DNA from: Hysterangium stoloniferum
Lineage: Eukaryota; Basidiomycota; Agaricomycetes; Hysterangiales; Hysterangiaceae
Direction of reading: 5' to 3'
Length of the DNA stretch: 64,000 bases
NCBI GenBank assembly: GCA_015178975.1
Contig: WHVD01000049.1
Span: 124,001-188,000 of the forward strand
Of the stretch, positions 1 through 11,500 are shown in pieces (positions within the stretch are counted from its first letter, which is position 1; every line of letters begins with the position of its first letter). Below the pieces are notes generated by a model, which saw only the letters and a list, made by a program, of their open reading frames with translations, searched no databases and was not told the origin of the DNA. A program made the translations under genes and the position numbers.

Positions 1-790
1 ATGGAACCCCTCACTACCACTACTTTTGTGGATACGATTTGCAACCAACCACGTCTGCTGGTGACGTCAAACCCATCTCTTACCAGAACAAACTGTTCAA
101 GATTTTAGTTTTACTGAAAGTGTATCTACTATCGGCTTACTCTTTATCGTAGAACCCTGTCACGAAGATGCACATAGTCGCCATCGCTTTGTACAAGGTA
201 TCCTCTTTACCTCTCGTTTCCTATCCAAGCTCCCATAAATTCACTCCTCAGTCAGAATCATATTCTCAAAGAAAACCCTCCTGATATGATAAAGTAATCT
301 ATCTCCACCCAACCGTCACATGGCCTAACCATGTAGCCCTGATCTATGATCACTTCACTGACGGCATTTGAAGTCTGCTTCTACCGCCCTCAATAATATA
401 TAAAAAATGACTACTACTTTAGAAGACAACAAATCGACCGCCTCGTTAAGTCTAAGCTATTCAAAAAATATTGGCTATGTCTACCACGGAAACAACCACT
501 TGTTCCCCTCCTCAGTCTTAGTCTCACACATTCCACGGGGCTCTTTGTCTTCTATTTTGCATCCTCAGCCGAAAGAGTGCAGTCTTCAACCACAACGACC
601 TCCCATTCACCCTCGACACACATGGCCCCAAACGCCAATCCGTATCGGCACCCTGCTTGCTCCCTACATGCCGTCCAACGCCAATTCCCCTTCAGACTCT
701 GAGGCCAAGTCCGGCAGGATAGAACGGCGATAATAGCGAGAAAACCCCATACCACAGGTCCAGATGACAAACTCACCCCTGAACAGGTTG
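1..790. other. No confident gene; possible 5' part of the next gene
   Basis: An open stretch on the plus strand runs from about 407 to 733 (serine/proline-rich, no recognised domain), with an equally open stretch on the other strand. Neither shows a family signature. It may hold the upstream exons of the small gene at 791-1528, because the reading is still open just before 791, but I cannot place the splice sites. Confidence 0.3.
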
Positions 791-1528
791 AATGAGAAGG
801 TTTACCCCGAACAGAAACATGTGGGTGCTGTGGGCTATGGGCCGGAATATACTAATAGGAATTGGGCGGTACGTCTCTTCCTCTTCTTTCCCTTACCTTA
901 CTAAGTCGCCTTTTGTAGACATTAGGTGATACATTAACAGGAGTTAAGGGGTTGATCGTTGGGAAAATTTAAGGTGAAGGCCTTGTTCTGGTGTGTAGTA
1001 TTTTTCGTCTTTATTTCATTTTAATTTGCGCCAAGGTTATGCTGGGATTATTTTTCTGATCTTGGCCGTTCTTTTATTTCAGCGCGGTCATGAAAGACAA
1101 AGAGGAGAATTGAAGGGGAAGGAACGGGAAGAGGTATGTTGTCGTTCTAATCTCAACAGATACTTCTATAAACCTTTAATTTTCATATAAAGGCCGATGA
1201 TTCTCTTTTTCAACAGGAATGCGACACCGACAACGGCGACGAGAAGGACAAAAACAATGCCCGACGTCGTTCTCTTCCTCTTCTACCAGTCCCGTCCCTA
1301 CGCGCCGGCCAATTCCAAGAATACCACATCCAGCATGAGTACCACTGCCTCGACCGACTCCACATCCCCAGCCAGCAGCACCTTTCCGTCCCAAACGAGC
1401 TCCTCAGCCACCCCAAATATTACTCACTCGGACAGGGAGCACGCCAAGCTCTCGGACCCCATTGTCTCGTCCGAGTCTGGAGTCTTAAGGCATCCAAACC
1501 TGAGTCCTGTGGGATTTCAGGAATTTAA
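791..1528 (+). pseudogene. Small fungal hypothetical protein gene, fragmentary or mis-spliced
   Basis: Four exon-like pieces are visible: 791-868, about 919-973, 1083-1133 and 1217-1528, each joined by GT...AG introns (donors GTACGT, GTGAAG, GTATGT). The first reads through PEQKHVGAVGYGPEY, the second through TLGDTLTGVKGLIVGKI, the third through RGHERQRGELKGKEREE. This PEQKH...GYGP...GELK pattern resembles small charged hypothetical proteins seen in many basidiomycetes; no function is known to me. The second piece meets a TAA at 970-972 just before its expected donor, so either another donor is used or the copy is broken. The last piece is open to 1528, but another frame there also looks plausible. 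Confidence 0.4.
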
Positions 1529-1821
1529 ATTCTCGTATATACCCAATGTTGATCCGTTACAGCCTAAGAGGTTGGAGCCGCGCATGAGGGGGCACCATTT
1601 CAAAGGTAGCTTGGTTTTAGTTGACAATGTTTGCTGATGTTGAGGTGTCGTGTCGTGTTGTAATGATTGAGTTGTTGTAAATGTATAGTGTTTTTTAGTC
1701 CAGTTTTATTCATTTCCAAGACCCATCCGATACGTCGCAAAGCAAAAAGTGTGAATCCCCACTTTACGGCCAACCCAGCGCCCACACATTCTCGTCGAGT
1801 ATCTCGAGCATTAACCTCGAC

Positions 1822-2185
1822 TGTTAGAAAGTAAGACCTGATAATAAACTCAGTCTCGTATATGTGTATAACGGACTATGTATAAGATGCCTAATAATAA
1901 ACTATAGTACATGTAAGCATACTGGAATGCAAAATAAAAGTAAAGCGCTCGTACATGCGTATAACGGATTGAGGTGTGGGGACGCTCTGGCTACAGTATA
2001 TATACTGAGGATAGCAATTAGTGATAGGAACAAAGGAAATATAGAATAAGGGGAATATGAAACAAAGAGAACAACGAGACATGCGGCCACACCTTGGTTC
2101 CTTATGTGTCCGCGTGGTCCCTTCGTTATTTCGACCCTGCATACTCTTGTTCGTCCAAATATAGCAAGAGAGGTGTTATCCAACA
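1822..2185 (-). mobile_element. Solo LTR of the copia family found at 17070-22474
   Basis: The stretch begins TGTTAGAAAGTA and ends TTATCCAACA, and matches over its length the 362-bp LTRs of the copia element at 17070 and 22113, though more diverged. It is flanked by TCGAC on the left and CCGAC on the right, a 5-bp target duplication with one mismatch. No internal coding region remains, so it is a solo LTR left by LTR-LTR recombination, and older than the full element. Confidence 0.88.
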
Positions 2186-2731
2186 CCGACATCTAACCGC
2201 CATGTCCTTCAATTTTTTCAATGCTTCCGCCATATGTATTTGATTCATTTTTAAACACCATCATTTGCATGTCAGAAGGATTGACATCAGCTGCACAGAC
2301 ATGAGTTCTTTCTTATTCCCTTTGCAATACTAGATCATAATAATGTTGCTAGGTACATTAATTACTAGGTAAAGTAATAATGCATGCTAACTCACTTTAA
2401 TATTTGCGCGCAGTAGCAAGATGATTGCTCCCTGATGATTGCATATATACTAGTTAATATTATCCATCTCCATTTTGTAAATGTAATATTGCGTGCTCGG
2501 TCATCTAACACCCTTTCGTTTCTTTCCTTCGCCCATTTCTCCCTCACAAGTGACATCACTCAGATAACTGGAAATAGTTATTGTAGCTGTTGATACACTC
2601 ACTTCCCCAATGATCTGGCGTCTTACCTATCTTTGACCCGAGTTTGGCGGATCCAGTCTTTTGGTACCGACGATTTACGCAATCACTCATGCATGGTCAG
2701 GTTGATTGACTGTAGAGTTCGCCAAACATAT
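2186..2731. other. Intergenic DNA, nothing recognised
   Basis: AT-rich sequence between the solo LTR and the tRNA gene. I see no long open frame, repeat pair or RNA motif in it. Confidence 0.5.
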
Positions 2732-2817
2732 GGGCGCTTGGTTTAGGGGTATAACGTTCGCTTAGCATTCAGTGATATGTTTGCGAACGGTCCTGGGTTC
2801 GATTCCCAGAGCGTCCA
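2732..2817 (+). tRNA. tRNA-Ala(AGC) with a 14-nt intron
   Basis: The sequence folds as a cloverleaf. The acceptor stem GGGCGCT pairs with AGCGTCC (one G-U), the anticodon stem TTCGC pairs with GCGAA, and the T arm is CTGGG-TTCGATT-CCCAG, which also serves as the B box. The anticodon AGC lies at 2764-2766. The loop is interrupted after position 37 by an intron at about 2768-2781, the standard place for eukaryotic nuclear tRNA introns, removed by the Sen endonuclease. The mature length is 72 nt including the discriminator base. A T5 run follows at 2823. Confidence 0.92.
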
Positions 2818-2822
2818 ATATC

Positions 2823-2827
2823 TTTTT
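2823..2827 (+). terminator. RNA polymerase III terminator of the tRNA gene
   Basis: Five T residues on the coding strand begin 6 nt after the tRNA discriminator base, the usual signal for Pol III release. Confidence 0.8.
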
Positions 2828-2957
2828 ATATTAGACAGGGATTCCATGTTGATGCCCCAAGCGATCTGACTGACCTCTTATACTTTTATAAGTTCCTCAC
2901 ACAATTTTTTCGGTGCATTTTTTAATTGGTTTTTATACATGTCAGGCGTTCGTAAAA

Positions 2958-3977
2958 TCAATCCATTCGTCCCTTTAGTGTTCGCGTGATCACTTTCTCG
3001 GGAGTGCTAGATGCACAGGGCAAATTAAGTGATATGTTCAATGTGCTTATAAAGAAAAAACTCACATGACATGCACAACTGCACCCCAGCCAGAGAATGC
3101 ATCTCTGTCGATGGCATTCATCAAAGTTTGTGAAATGGTTTCAAACAGCTCCTCTGGTTCCTAACACAACATTTCTAATTAGACTATACGGACCGGCCGG
3201 TGATAACTGACACCACTCACCAAGTCCGGCTCCCATAATCCCTCTGCAATACCAAACAGCTCCGGGCTTGCTGTTCCACAAACGACAAAATCTTTTGCAA
3301 AATTGAGGCATCCAATGACGTCTGCAGCTGCAATAAAAGGCTGCGAGCCCTTAGATGGACTGGTTAAGCCTGCTACAACGGGCTCAATGAAGTATGGGCC
3401 AAATCTAGGAAAAGAATTCAGTATCGCGATATTTGCTACAGGAACTCAGTCACCCACCGGCGCTCGTATAATGTCGAGCTGACGAGATGTGCAAATGTTT
3501 CTGGTTCTATTTCGCGTTCTTCTTTAATGGTATACATGTTGACGCGGAAACGAAAGCGTTCTCGTCTGAGCATCGGCGTCAGATGAAAATATCAGATCAA
3601 ACCTGAGAAGAATATGCGCACAGCGTAGCAACATCAGTCGCTAACCCCGCCATTCCAAGATATATTCTTTCGGTCACAGGGAATATCTGACCAATTGATA
3701 GGTATCCGACACCATTAAAGACTTGGGAGGTTGAGCGATACACACCTTCTCAAAGTTCGTCGCAACAGTCAAGGCCTGATTTCCTAGTCTCATATCTGAA
3801 GCAATGGCAACACAGTTCTTTCCAACCATGGCTACCACCGACCCTCCATTGAGTTCCATGATCGACTGTGTACAGATTCATCGTTGCGCGACAGTTAATG
3901 GGACGAGAGAGGTTGAGGAGTTGGAGCATTTATAAGCTAAAGAAATCAACTTCAAGGACTACAGTAAGACGCACCAT
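2958..3977 (-). CDS. PUP3: 20S proteasome subunit beta type-3
   Basis: Non-catalytic beta-3 subunit of the 20S proteasome core. The exons on the minus strand are 3975-3977 (the ATG alone), 3746-3865, 3622-3686, 3458-3565, 3221-3404, 3066-3160 and 2958-3006, with GT...AG introns of 36-109 nt. The protein opens [19 protein letters not shown] and carries [33 protein letters not shown], the GLWEPDL turn and [10 protein letters not shown], ending in TRTLKGRMD, all as in fungal beta-3 subunits. As is normal for this subunit, there is no propeptide and no catalytic threonine. The first exon is only the start codon, and translation from the in-frame ATG at 3859 would drop just MSI. Every exon junction keeps frame, so the gene looks intact. 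The symbol follows the yeast name. Confidence 0.93.
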
Positions 3978-5133
3978 TTTGGACAATTGACAAGTTACAA
4001 AGACCTAATAAAATTAGAGTATGACCGTTGAGAGCAAATTGGATAGCTTTAAGAGTGAAGTCTGACGCGTCCACTCTTGTTGTGACAAGGTCGTGACTGT
4101 GACTGTGAGGTGTACGCGTGCGGCGTCTCTCCCAGATAGCCAATAAAACATGTCAACCTAAGCGCTCGTTGGCTATCATTAGGTGGTACTTCCAATAATT
4201 TCATAAACTCTAAAGCTGTTTTAGCATAAAATCTTGTTAGCCTGCATATAGTCCATACTGAACGGACCTTACCTCCAAGGGATACAAGCAGTCCCCAGAG
4301 ACGGTAATGGTGTGTAGTTGGTAGTTGTGTAATAGGTCTGCCTGGTCTCATACCGCAAGTCAAAGTTGAGTCAAAGTTGTTGCTGGAAGTATTACCATGT
4401 CATCGACATCCCTCGACGGGAGTTATAATGTTACACCTTTGCCCAGGCACCTGACATCCGACGACGCCAGTCTCCGTGAACTTCTTGGGCTATAATCATA
4501 GTTCAGACATTTTAAAGCTTGGTCAAGGTAATGACGATACACTTCACCTCAAGAACCGTCAGGCTGTCTCAGGTCGATTTCCTTTACCTCTGCTTGACCA
4601 GCGCATCGGGGCCCCGCAGGGCGAGACAATCTTTATAATGGCGGTATCTGGACAGACTGATAATACGTATTTGACACTGTGACTTGGTAGATCACCATTG
4701 CAAAGAAGTATTATGAACTATCTCATCTCCCAATACATCCTCTACTAATGCTAAATCAACTCCCCGAAAACTAGGTTAGTTTCCGAGGGAATATCAATCA
4801 TATCAATAGTCTGGCGACGCATTGAAATGGTTCTGATTTGTTGCCTTCGGTATGGTACTGGCGGTCTCGTCATTACTAATGTACTATTTATCGTGATATG
4901 GGAGCGGGTGATGAGGGGAACAAAAGACCACAGGATCGCTTTTGAAGTAAACTTAACTTAGGATAACAGGGTTGGTGACATCTGTAAATTCCTCCATTAT
5001 TGGCCGCCAACCAATTATAAAACCAAAATCGATTGTGGAGGAAGTGGAGTATTTTTGGCCAATTTCTGTTTAGATCCCGAGTCAACAATCACACGCCACC
5101 AACACACCCGACCTGCCAACATGGAATAATGGG
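3978..5133. other. Intergenic stretch with unassigned short open frames
   Basis: The first part is the 5' flank of the proteasome gene. On the plus strand a 32-codon frame starts at about 4398 (MSSTSLDGSYNVTPLPRHLT), and a different frame is open to 4682; they could be exons of a small gene, but no splice arrangement or family is clear. Nothing else is recognised up to 5133. Confidence 0.35.
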
Positions 5134-6434
5134 TTATCTATTCATCTGTTCCGCGAACGCCTCGACTAATATCCTCATATTCTCCTCTTCAACTTCCATT
5201 TCAGCTAATTTCTTCTCAAGTTCCACCATTCTGTGTTGAACTTCAGGATTATCCTCTGTAAGGGGGGTTGCAACCAACAGTCTCTCGGCAAGCTGCCTTG
5301 CGAGCCGCTCACTCTTCAACTCCCCTTCAAGGACAATGATGCGTTGACGCAATGCACCCTCCAGTCTCAATCGTTCCATTTCATCTTCGGTGATTTTCAT
5401 CATCACCTCGCGTATGACATTAGATGCTTTGCAAAGCGTCTCCGAATCCTTTGGCCGATGCAAGAAGTTAGAAGTGCCCGGAGCCTCCTCGCACTCCACA
5501 ATGACAACCTCGTCATCATCGGTGTCATCGGCTTGCAACACGCCGCGGGGCGGATCACGTTCCGGTGCTCCCTTCGGCGAGCTATGACTAGCGGTTACTG
5601 GCTGGAAGGTGGCAGCGGTGGGCAGCATGGTTAGGAAGGGTCGTGTGGCAGTTACTTGAGAAGAGGACGGCAGTGAGAACGGAGTAATTGAGGATGTCCC
5701 AGCGGTAAGAAGGTGCCTCTTTTTCGACTTTGAACTAGAAATGAGCGCTGAACCTTTGCTAAGGATAGGACTCGGTCTGGAACGCTTAGAAGGCGATTCG
5801 ATTTCCTCAACGTCGCCACCGTCATGTTTGTGGTTTACACTGTTCGTTCATCAGCGGATCTGGAGCTATATCAACTGTCACCCCTGCTTACTTATCGACA
5901 CCTAGGTTCACGGCCGAGCTGTTATATTGTTTAAATGAGAACCTAACCAGGCCTATTTACTAAGAAGCTTACATTTGCATCCCCTTCAATGCTGACTTAA
6001 TGTCATCCGTCGCTTTATTTGAAATATCAGTTAAACGTTGGCGTATCTGGCATTTATGTCTGGGCTCAACGAACTCGAACACGTAGTGGCGAATCTCAAC
6101 AGTACTTACAGTCTTATCTCCGCTTAACCCCTTCACAAATATTACATTGCTGCCATCAATCTCTCTTATAATTTCAACGTTTCTTGCGGCATGCGCTAGT
6201 AACAATTTGCGCAAATGAGCTTTGACAATGTATTGGTACACGTCGCTGCTAACAGTTCCCATGCTGTACGAGTTATCTGCGGAATACTCTATCGCCACTG
6301 CCTCGAAATTATATTGTTTTCGAGTCAGTTGGAGCAGCGGTTTTTTTGGTGAACTTGAAAGCCTGGCACCATTCAAGATGTACAAGAGGCAGACGGGCCA
6401 GAAACACAGGTCCTCAGCCAGTTTGGAAGTCGTG
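5134..6434 (-). CDS. Uncharacterised protein with acidic linker and C-terminal coiled coil (3' exons)
   Basis: Two exons join cleanly: 5973-6434 (acceptor TTTAG upstream, donor GTAAGC) and 5134-5839, with phase kept across the junction. The upstream exon gives a globular stretch with FWPVCLLYILNGARL and FVKGLSGDKTVSTVEIRHYV. The downstream exon gives a basic serine-rich patch (SPSKRSRPSP, SKSKKRHL), an acidic patch (DDTDDDEVVIVE) and about 90 residues of heptad coiled coil before the stop. A further upstream exon ending at 6493 (donor GTAAGA) reads on in frame. The start is not certain, and the coiled-coil stretch at 6595-7390 is probably its N-terminal part. I recognise no named family; the basic patches suggest a nuclear protein. 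Confidence 0.6.
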
Positions 6435-6594
6435 CTAAATCAACACAAGGAGAAAGCTCCCCACGCGTCTCAAGAAGCAAATTTCATCTTACGTCGAATA
6501 CTGAATGCATGACGTGTTTAATTTATTTGAATTTATGTAATAGAACATAGAGATCAGGAAAGCAATAACGGCAAATTCTCCTGTGTATACTATG

Positions 6595-7390
6595 CGAATG
6601 GTAGTGAAGATAACAATATTTTAACGAGAGAATGAAAAGTTGTTCTTCAACGCTTCGACCATCCGGGATTGTCAAGCCTGAGAAACTAATAAAGGCGTCG
6701 AGTAGACTGTGCCCAATAAATGGTTCTTTCATCTCGTGCCTAATTTCTTCTATAATTCCCTCTTTCTTTGAATGCTCTTTGAGCGCAGCCTTGAGTTGTT
6801 TCTGTAGCCCTAAGCCTTCGTCACTCGTCTTTTGCTGAATTTCTTCTACAGCTGCGTCGGCCTTCGAACGCTTTGCGAGTGCAGTCTGAAGCTGTTCCTG
6901 TAGTCCTGAGATTTCTTCACTCATATATTGCCGATTTCCTACCACTTCCAGGTCGCTTTTAGCAAGCCGGGACTTCAACTCCACGACTTCCGCGCGTCAT
7001 TGAGCTTGCGTCTTTTATTATCGAGAAGACCCAAGTCCGGCTGGGAGCTTTTAATTTCCTCAAATGTGTCACATCCTTCATTCCTTTCTGGCGCGACTCA
7101 GGAAACATCTCATAAAAGAGCTCTGAAGCGCTTGAGGTGGACTTCTTTGGAAGAGTACTTGTTCCAGGTTGACGGCCAGAGATGGGAGGCGACTCGGCGG
7201 CGTGTCTTGCGAGGCGAATTAGGAATTCGAAGTGATGGTAGAAAATGAGGTTGGACGTGCTTGTTCAAGCCAAGTCTGTTGGTAACCCTGAAAACAACGG
7301 TAGACTGAGCATTTGAGTTGTTCTGCTTTTGCATGCCCACTACGTACGCTTTGAGGCTCGGCTCGACTGAGTCCGGAAGTGCTGTGGGTC
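6595..7390 (-). pseudogene. Coiled-coil N-terminal region, probably of the 5134-6434 gene, with apparent frame shifts
   Basis: The most coding-like reading changes frame several times without obvious introns. It passes from a Pro/Ser-rich part (SPPISGRQPGTSTLPKKS) to FYEMFPESRQKGMKD, to a basic stretch QPDLGLLDNKRRKLNDA, to a long coiled coil opening ELKSRLAKSDLEVV and ending near 6640. The shifts, at about 7055, 6985 and 6620, are each small. Either this is a decayed host gene or the assembly has single-base indels here. Function is unknown; the KRRK cluster could be a nuclear localisation signal. Confidence 0.4.
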
Positions 7391-8061
7391 CACGAAGTAA
7401 TTGAACACCTATATATTGTCAGTAAAACATCACGTCAAAGTTAAAGCTTACAAGCCAGTTTTCATTAGTTATTTTGCTGGTTATGCAATGCAACATGAAA
7501 CGCTTCAAGTGCCTGAAAGTAACCGGACCAACGATCAACACATCAAGCAGAAAGCATAGACAGCAGGTATCTCACAATATGGTTTATGGCTAGAGAATAG
7601 GTAAAACATGGCATTACTGAGCGAACTTGATTGTATACAGGGCTGACAGGTGATGCATTGACTGGTCATGCTCAAGTCATACCTTGGCTAATGATAATGG
7701 TACCCCTCCATTTCTTGAGCCATTGTCACACATATTAATGGTATTTTTTTTGTTTCGTTTTGTAGCTATAGAGTATCTTGAAAAATAAAGGTATCGTAAC
7801 GCATATAAAGCTGTCTAAAACCTTTAACTGCTTCATAGCTCATGCCTTGGAATCAGACATGTAGTCAAATGAGAGTATAAAATGTAAATTTGTATAATTG
7901 TTAGCTAGATAAGGGCTGGCTTTTATACTAACTAAATAGTGACCAATTACTAGTATTTCGGATACGGGATATCGAGTCGCCGGCCCCACTACATAGCATT
8001 AATGAGCCGCTGACTCGTCATGGTGGAATTTGATGGAGTCGCCGGGAATATTTACCAATAT
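7391..8061. other. Non-coding stretch between two convergently read host regions
   Basis: AT-rich sequence with no long frame, no repeat pair and no RNA motif that I can see. It contains the 3' flank of DUR3. Confidence 0.5.
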
Positions 8062-11000
8062 TTACAAATAAGCCACGCCACTAGGGGCTGTGTATCTCCC
8101 TGATCCTCGCGAGAACAAATCCTGAATGGATATTGATTGTATCAACTTCTCGAATGGTGTGAACTCATGAGTGCGAAAATCACCTTGATTACACCTCGAG
8201 CTACCATGGTTAAGGCAACTCGACTCTCGTAAAGCGGATAAATAACAACCGTGAATGCAGAAAGGAATGCCCATATGATGCCAATGGTCACCCATGCCGC
8301 TAGTCCCTTTACGCCATAGATCGTTTGTGCAAAGAACAACGGGAGCGGGATAAGGATGATGAATATCACGAGCTAAATCAGGGCAAAATAAAAATATGTG
8401 TGTTTTCATAATCACTGTAAGGGCTTACTAAAATCACTGAGGACCAAGCAGCAAATCTAAAGGCCTTTTGCAAGGCTATAGGGTCTAGTTCATCCTTTCC
8501 TGTTAGGCCAAGATGAACGGCTGGCTGGAGACCATCAGATCCCTTCTCTGATGGGGAGGCTCGGCCTTCCTTTACTTCGTCCCCAATCCCAGCTTCAGCT
8601 TCAACTGTTTTAGGATGACGCGTGGTATTGTTGGGGGAGTTAATCGCACGGGTGGTATCGAAATCGAAGTCTTCGGGCCACTAGAAGCAGATTAGGGAAG
8701 GTAAGCGGCGTGGGGAAATAGCCCAAACTCACGATCAAAGAACTGGCCAGTGAAATGATGCCCCCCAGCGATATTGACACGATGTTACCAGTCAACATCT
8801 CAAAGTCCCCTAAATGTTGTTCATTATTTTAGGCCTCTCTGTCTGCGAGTGTATAAACTTACCGCCACTTGTCTTTAATTTCAACCGGGTTATTAGCAGG
8901 GAAGACTAGAGGCGAGAGGGGATGACCCACCGTTACATTGATAGCGTGATCATTCAATGTTGCTGTGGCAATTAACCAGGACATTATACCCAGGACAAGG
9001 CCAACAACAGCACCGCCGATACAACCCCACTTATTGGCTTTCTTCCAGGTGACGCAGAGAGCGATGGGGACTACAGCTGAGCCTAGTATGACTCCCATCT
9101 TCGTTAACTCAGCGGGCATGTCTTCGATAAATAAAATCAAACTGAACGTACGAATGTCTGTACAAAATAAAATAAGTAAAGAACGTCCAACCAACTGGAA
9201 GAACGTACATAAAGCCAGCCCATTGAGACCCCAATATAAAAGAATATAAGCCCGGCAAGACCCATGATAATTGCAAAGGCAGCAACCTTGAAAATACATG
9301 TTGTTCAATGGTAGTCCACAGCCAAATAACACGTACCATCAAATGCGAAACGCGCATAATTTGCGCCTCATTCGCAAGAGGATTCACATATCTCTAGACA
9401 TAACATCTCTACGTCGATATCCTTTTGCACGCAATACATACAAAACCAATGAAATACCTTATATACGTCAAAGGTCAAAACCGCACTAACTGCGATAAGC
9501 TCTGCGGCTGTGGCGCTCGTGACAGCCAAAAAGAGGACTATGAGAAGTGCTGCAGCCCCTGATTTTCCGAGGAGAGCTGCTGCTGCCGCCGCAGCGGGAA
9601 GGCCAGCGGAAACATCGGCAGGGGAGAGGACTCGCATGTCTGGATCTCCACGGAGGGCAACGGCAGATAGACCGAGCGTCGTGGAGAATATCTATCGAGA
9701 CACGATATTCAGACAATAGGCTCTTATGGGAATTTAATGGACAACCCACAAAGGGGATGGCAAACCTGATTACCGAGTGTTAGTCTGAGTATAAAGCCTG
9801 TAGTTTTAAACACGAACCAGGCAAGACCGCCATAGAGATATGCCTTTACACAGGACGCGGGCTTACTTGCAATGGCACGTTGCTGAAACAAATCGTGTTA
9901 CGACTAGAATCATTACAGACATCCTTGACATACCCAGTAGGCTTGATCATTAAACTGATTAATAAAAATGTCTTAGAATCAATAATTGCAACTTCGATTC
10001 CCAGCACTGTGATACTTACCACAGTAGCTATAAGCTCAACCTGATTAGCAAGGAAGTATTAGTTTGATATTCTGCATGAAATTCATACCGAAGTTCCCGA
10101 TGATCTTCAAAAATATAAAGACGTCATGACTCTGTGATAAATGGATAGACTTACGTTAATAACACCGAAAATCAACCCATTTTTCGATCTCATGGTGAGG
10201 TAACTTCCTCCTGCGTTTCCTGGAACCGGGGTAGCCTCCGCAACCTGAACGTCTACTTGTTACGGTTTTCACCTTTTTTTCTAAAAAAGTCAAGCTCACA
10301 CTGGTGAGCAGTTCGTGCATCTTAGAGAAGCTGCCAATCTTCGGGCTTGTTGCATATACGGTGAATGTGAACTGTATATTGTCAGTTTGAATCGGTTGCA
10401 AAGGAATACATAGTCCCAGATTTACCACGAAGATAATGGCGAATAAAACAGTAGTGTGTGTGCTGTTTGAGATTGTCAACTTCGCTCCGTTCTTTATTTT
10501 TTAGAGACATCTCATACTAATCACAGAGAAGCGTTGCTCGCATTCCACCAGCCACAACGTATATCGCAACTCCGATGGGTATGAGGAAACATGCCTGTTT
10601 TATGAGCATGAGCAAACGTAAGTCAATTCACTTTGCAGAGAACTGACGGCAATCGTATTCATTCCGGTCAGATCTGTAACCGTTGCAGATCCACCTAGGA
10701 CCAACATAGAGCTGACAATGATGTTTGTTGCAAGGCCAAAGAACAGGAAGATGCCGTGAGCGATGTTTCCCCATCGTGTTCCCACGATTTCAAGCCATGT
10801 ATGTGCGTTTGGCGCATTGAGTTTGAGTTTCGCCGCGAGTTGGGCAAATAAGAGGACTTGAATTGTAGCCCCTGGAGGGTCGGTTATGATAAGTGGGAGG
10901 AAAGATAAGAGTGAAAACGATTACCTCCTGCATACCACCATGGTCCTGATATTCCAAATTTGTAGGCGACGGCACTAGATTGTAGCTATATCGCAAGGTG

Positions 11001-11402
11001 TGAGATAGAAATAATGATGCGATATGGTCAGACGAACCAACGTAGCAGCCCATGTCCATGCGGAAACAATCCCAGACGCTATTAAGCCAGGCTTAACACT
11101 TCGAGACGCGCTCGTGAACTCCTCTGAGTTCGAAGGAGAGAATGGTGTATAGCGTGCTTGCATCCATGTGAGGCCAAGCATGAAAACACTGAAAAAAAGT
11201 CCAATGCCTTCCCAAACCGATTCACTAAATCCCATATTAAGTATGTTGTGTATGGAAATCGCTTACCCACGACTGCCAAGAATGGTTATAAGCTATAAAC
11301 GTAGGGAACTACAAAGTAATGGTGATAGCACCCACCGACTCCATACCCTGCTCCTTGAGGTAGCACGGTGGCGACGCTAGCAGCAGTCACGTTAGAAGAC
11401 AT
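8062..11402 (-). CDS. DUR3: Urea active transporter (Dur3), sodium:solute symporter family
   Basis: High-affinity urea/polyamine proton symporter of the plasma membrane. The minus-strand reading starts at ATG 11402 (MSSNVTAASVATVLPQGAGY) and runs through many short exons to a stop at 8062. Diagnostic pieces in order are: WTWAATLVRL near 11040; TNIIVSSMLVLGGSATVT and LTGMNTIAVS near 10650-10750; FTVYATSPKIGS near 10350; LSPADVSAGLPAAAAAAALL then TSATAAELIAVSAVLTFDVY at 9460-9630; MGVILGSAVVPIALCVTW near 9080; and GDFEMLTGNIVSISLGG near 8800. A charged loop and the last membrane segments (GIIWAFLSAFTVVIYPLYES) follow. The final exon 8062-8121 gives DLFSRGSGRYTAPSG, the usual fungal C-terminus. 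Introns are mostly about 50 nt and keep frame wherever I checked, so it appears intact. Not every exon edge was fixed. Confidence 0.9.
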
Positions 11403-11478
11403 GAAGGAAGACGATTCAGTGAGAAGCGGTCCATAAGAAGGAACAGGTACGTATATATGAGCCCCAATTAGCGTTAGC

Positions 11479-11500
11479 GATAAGACCCAAAGTTCTTATC
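11479..11500. promoter_or_regulatory. Paired GATA-factor motifs upstream of DUR3
   Basis: GATAAG at 11479-11484 and its inverse CTTATC at 11495-11500 lie about 77-98 bp upstream of the DUR3 start codon. In ascomycetes, paired HGATAR sites of this kind bind the nitrogen regulator AreA/Nit-2/Gln3, which controls urea permease genes. That a basidiomycete homologue acts here is inference. Confidence 0.5.

Noticed and set aside
4476-4682. 68-codon frame near a possible small gene
   Set aside because: No family signal and no consistent splice arrangement with the upstream 32-codon frame.
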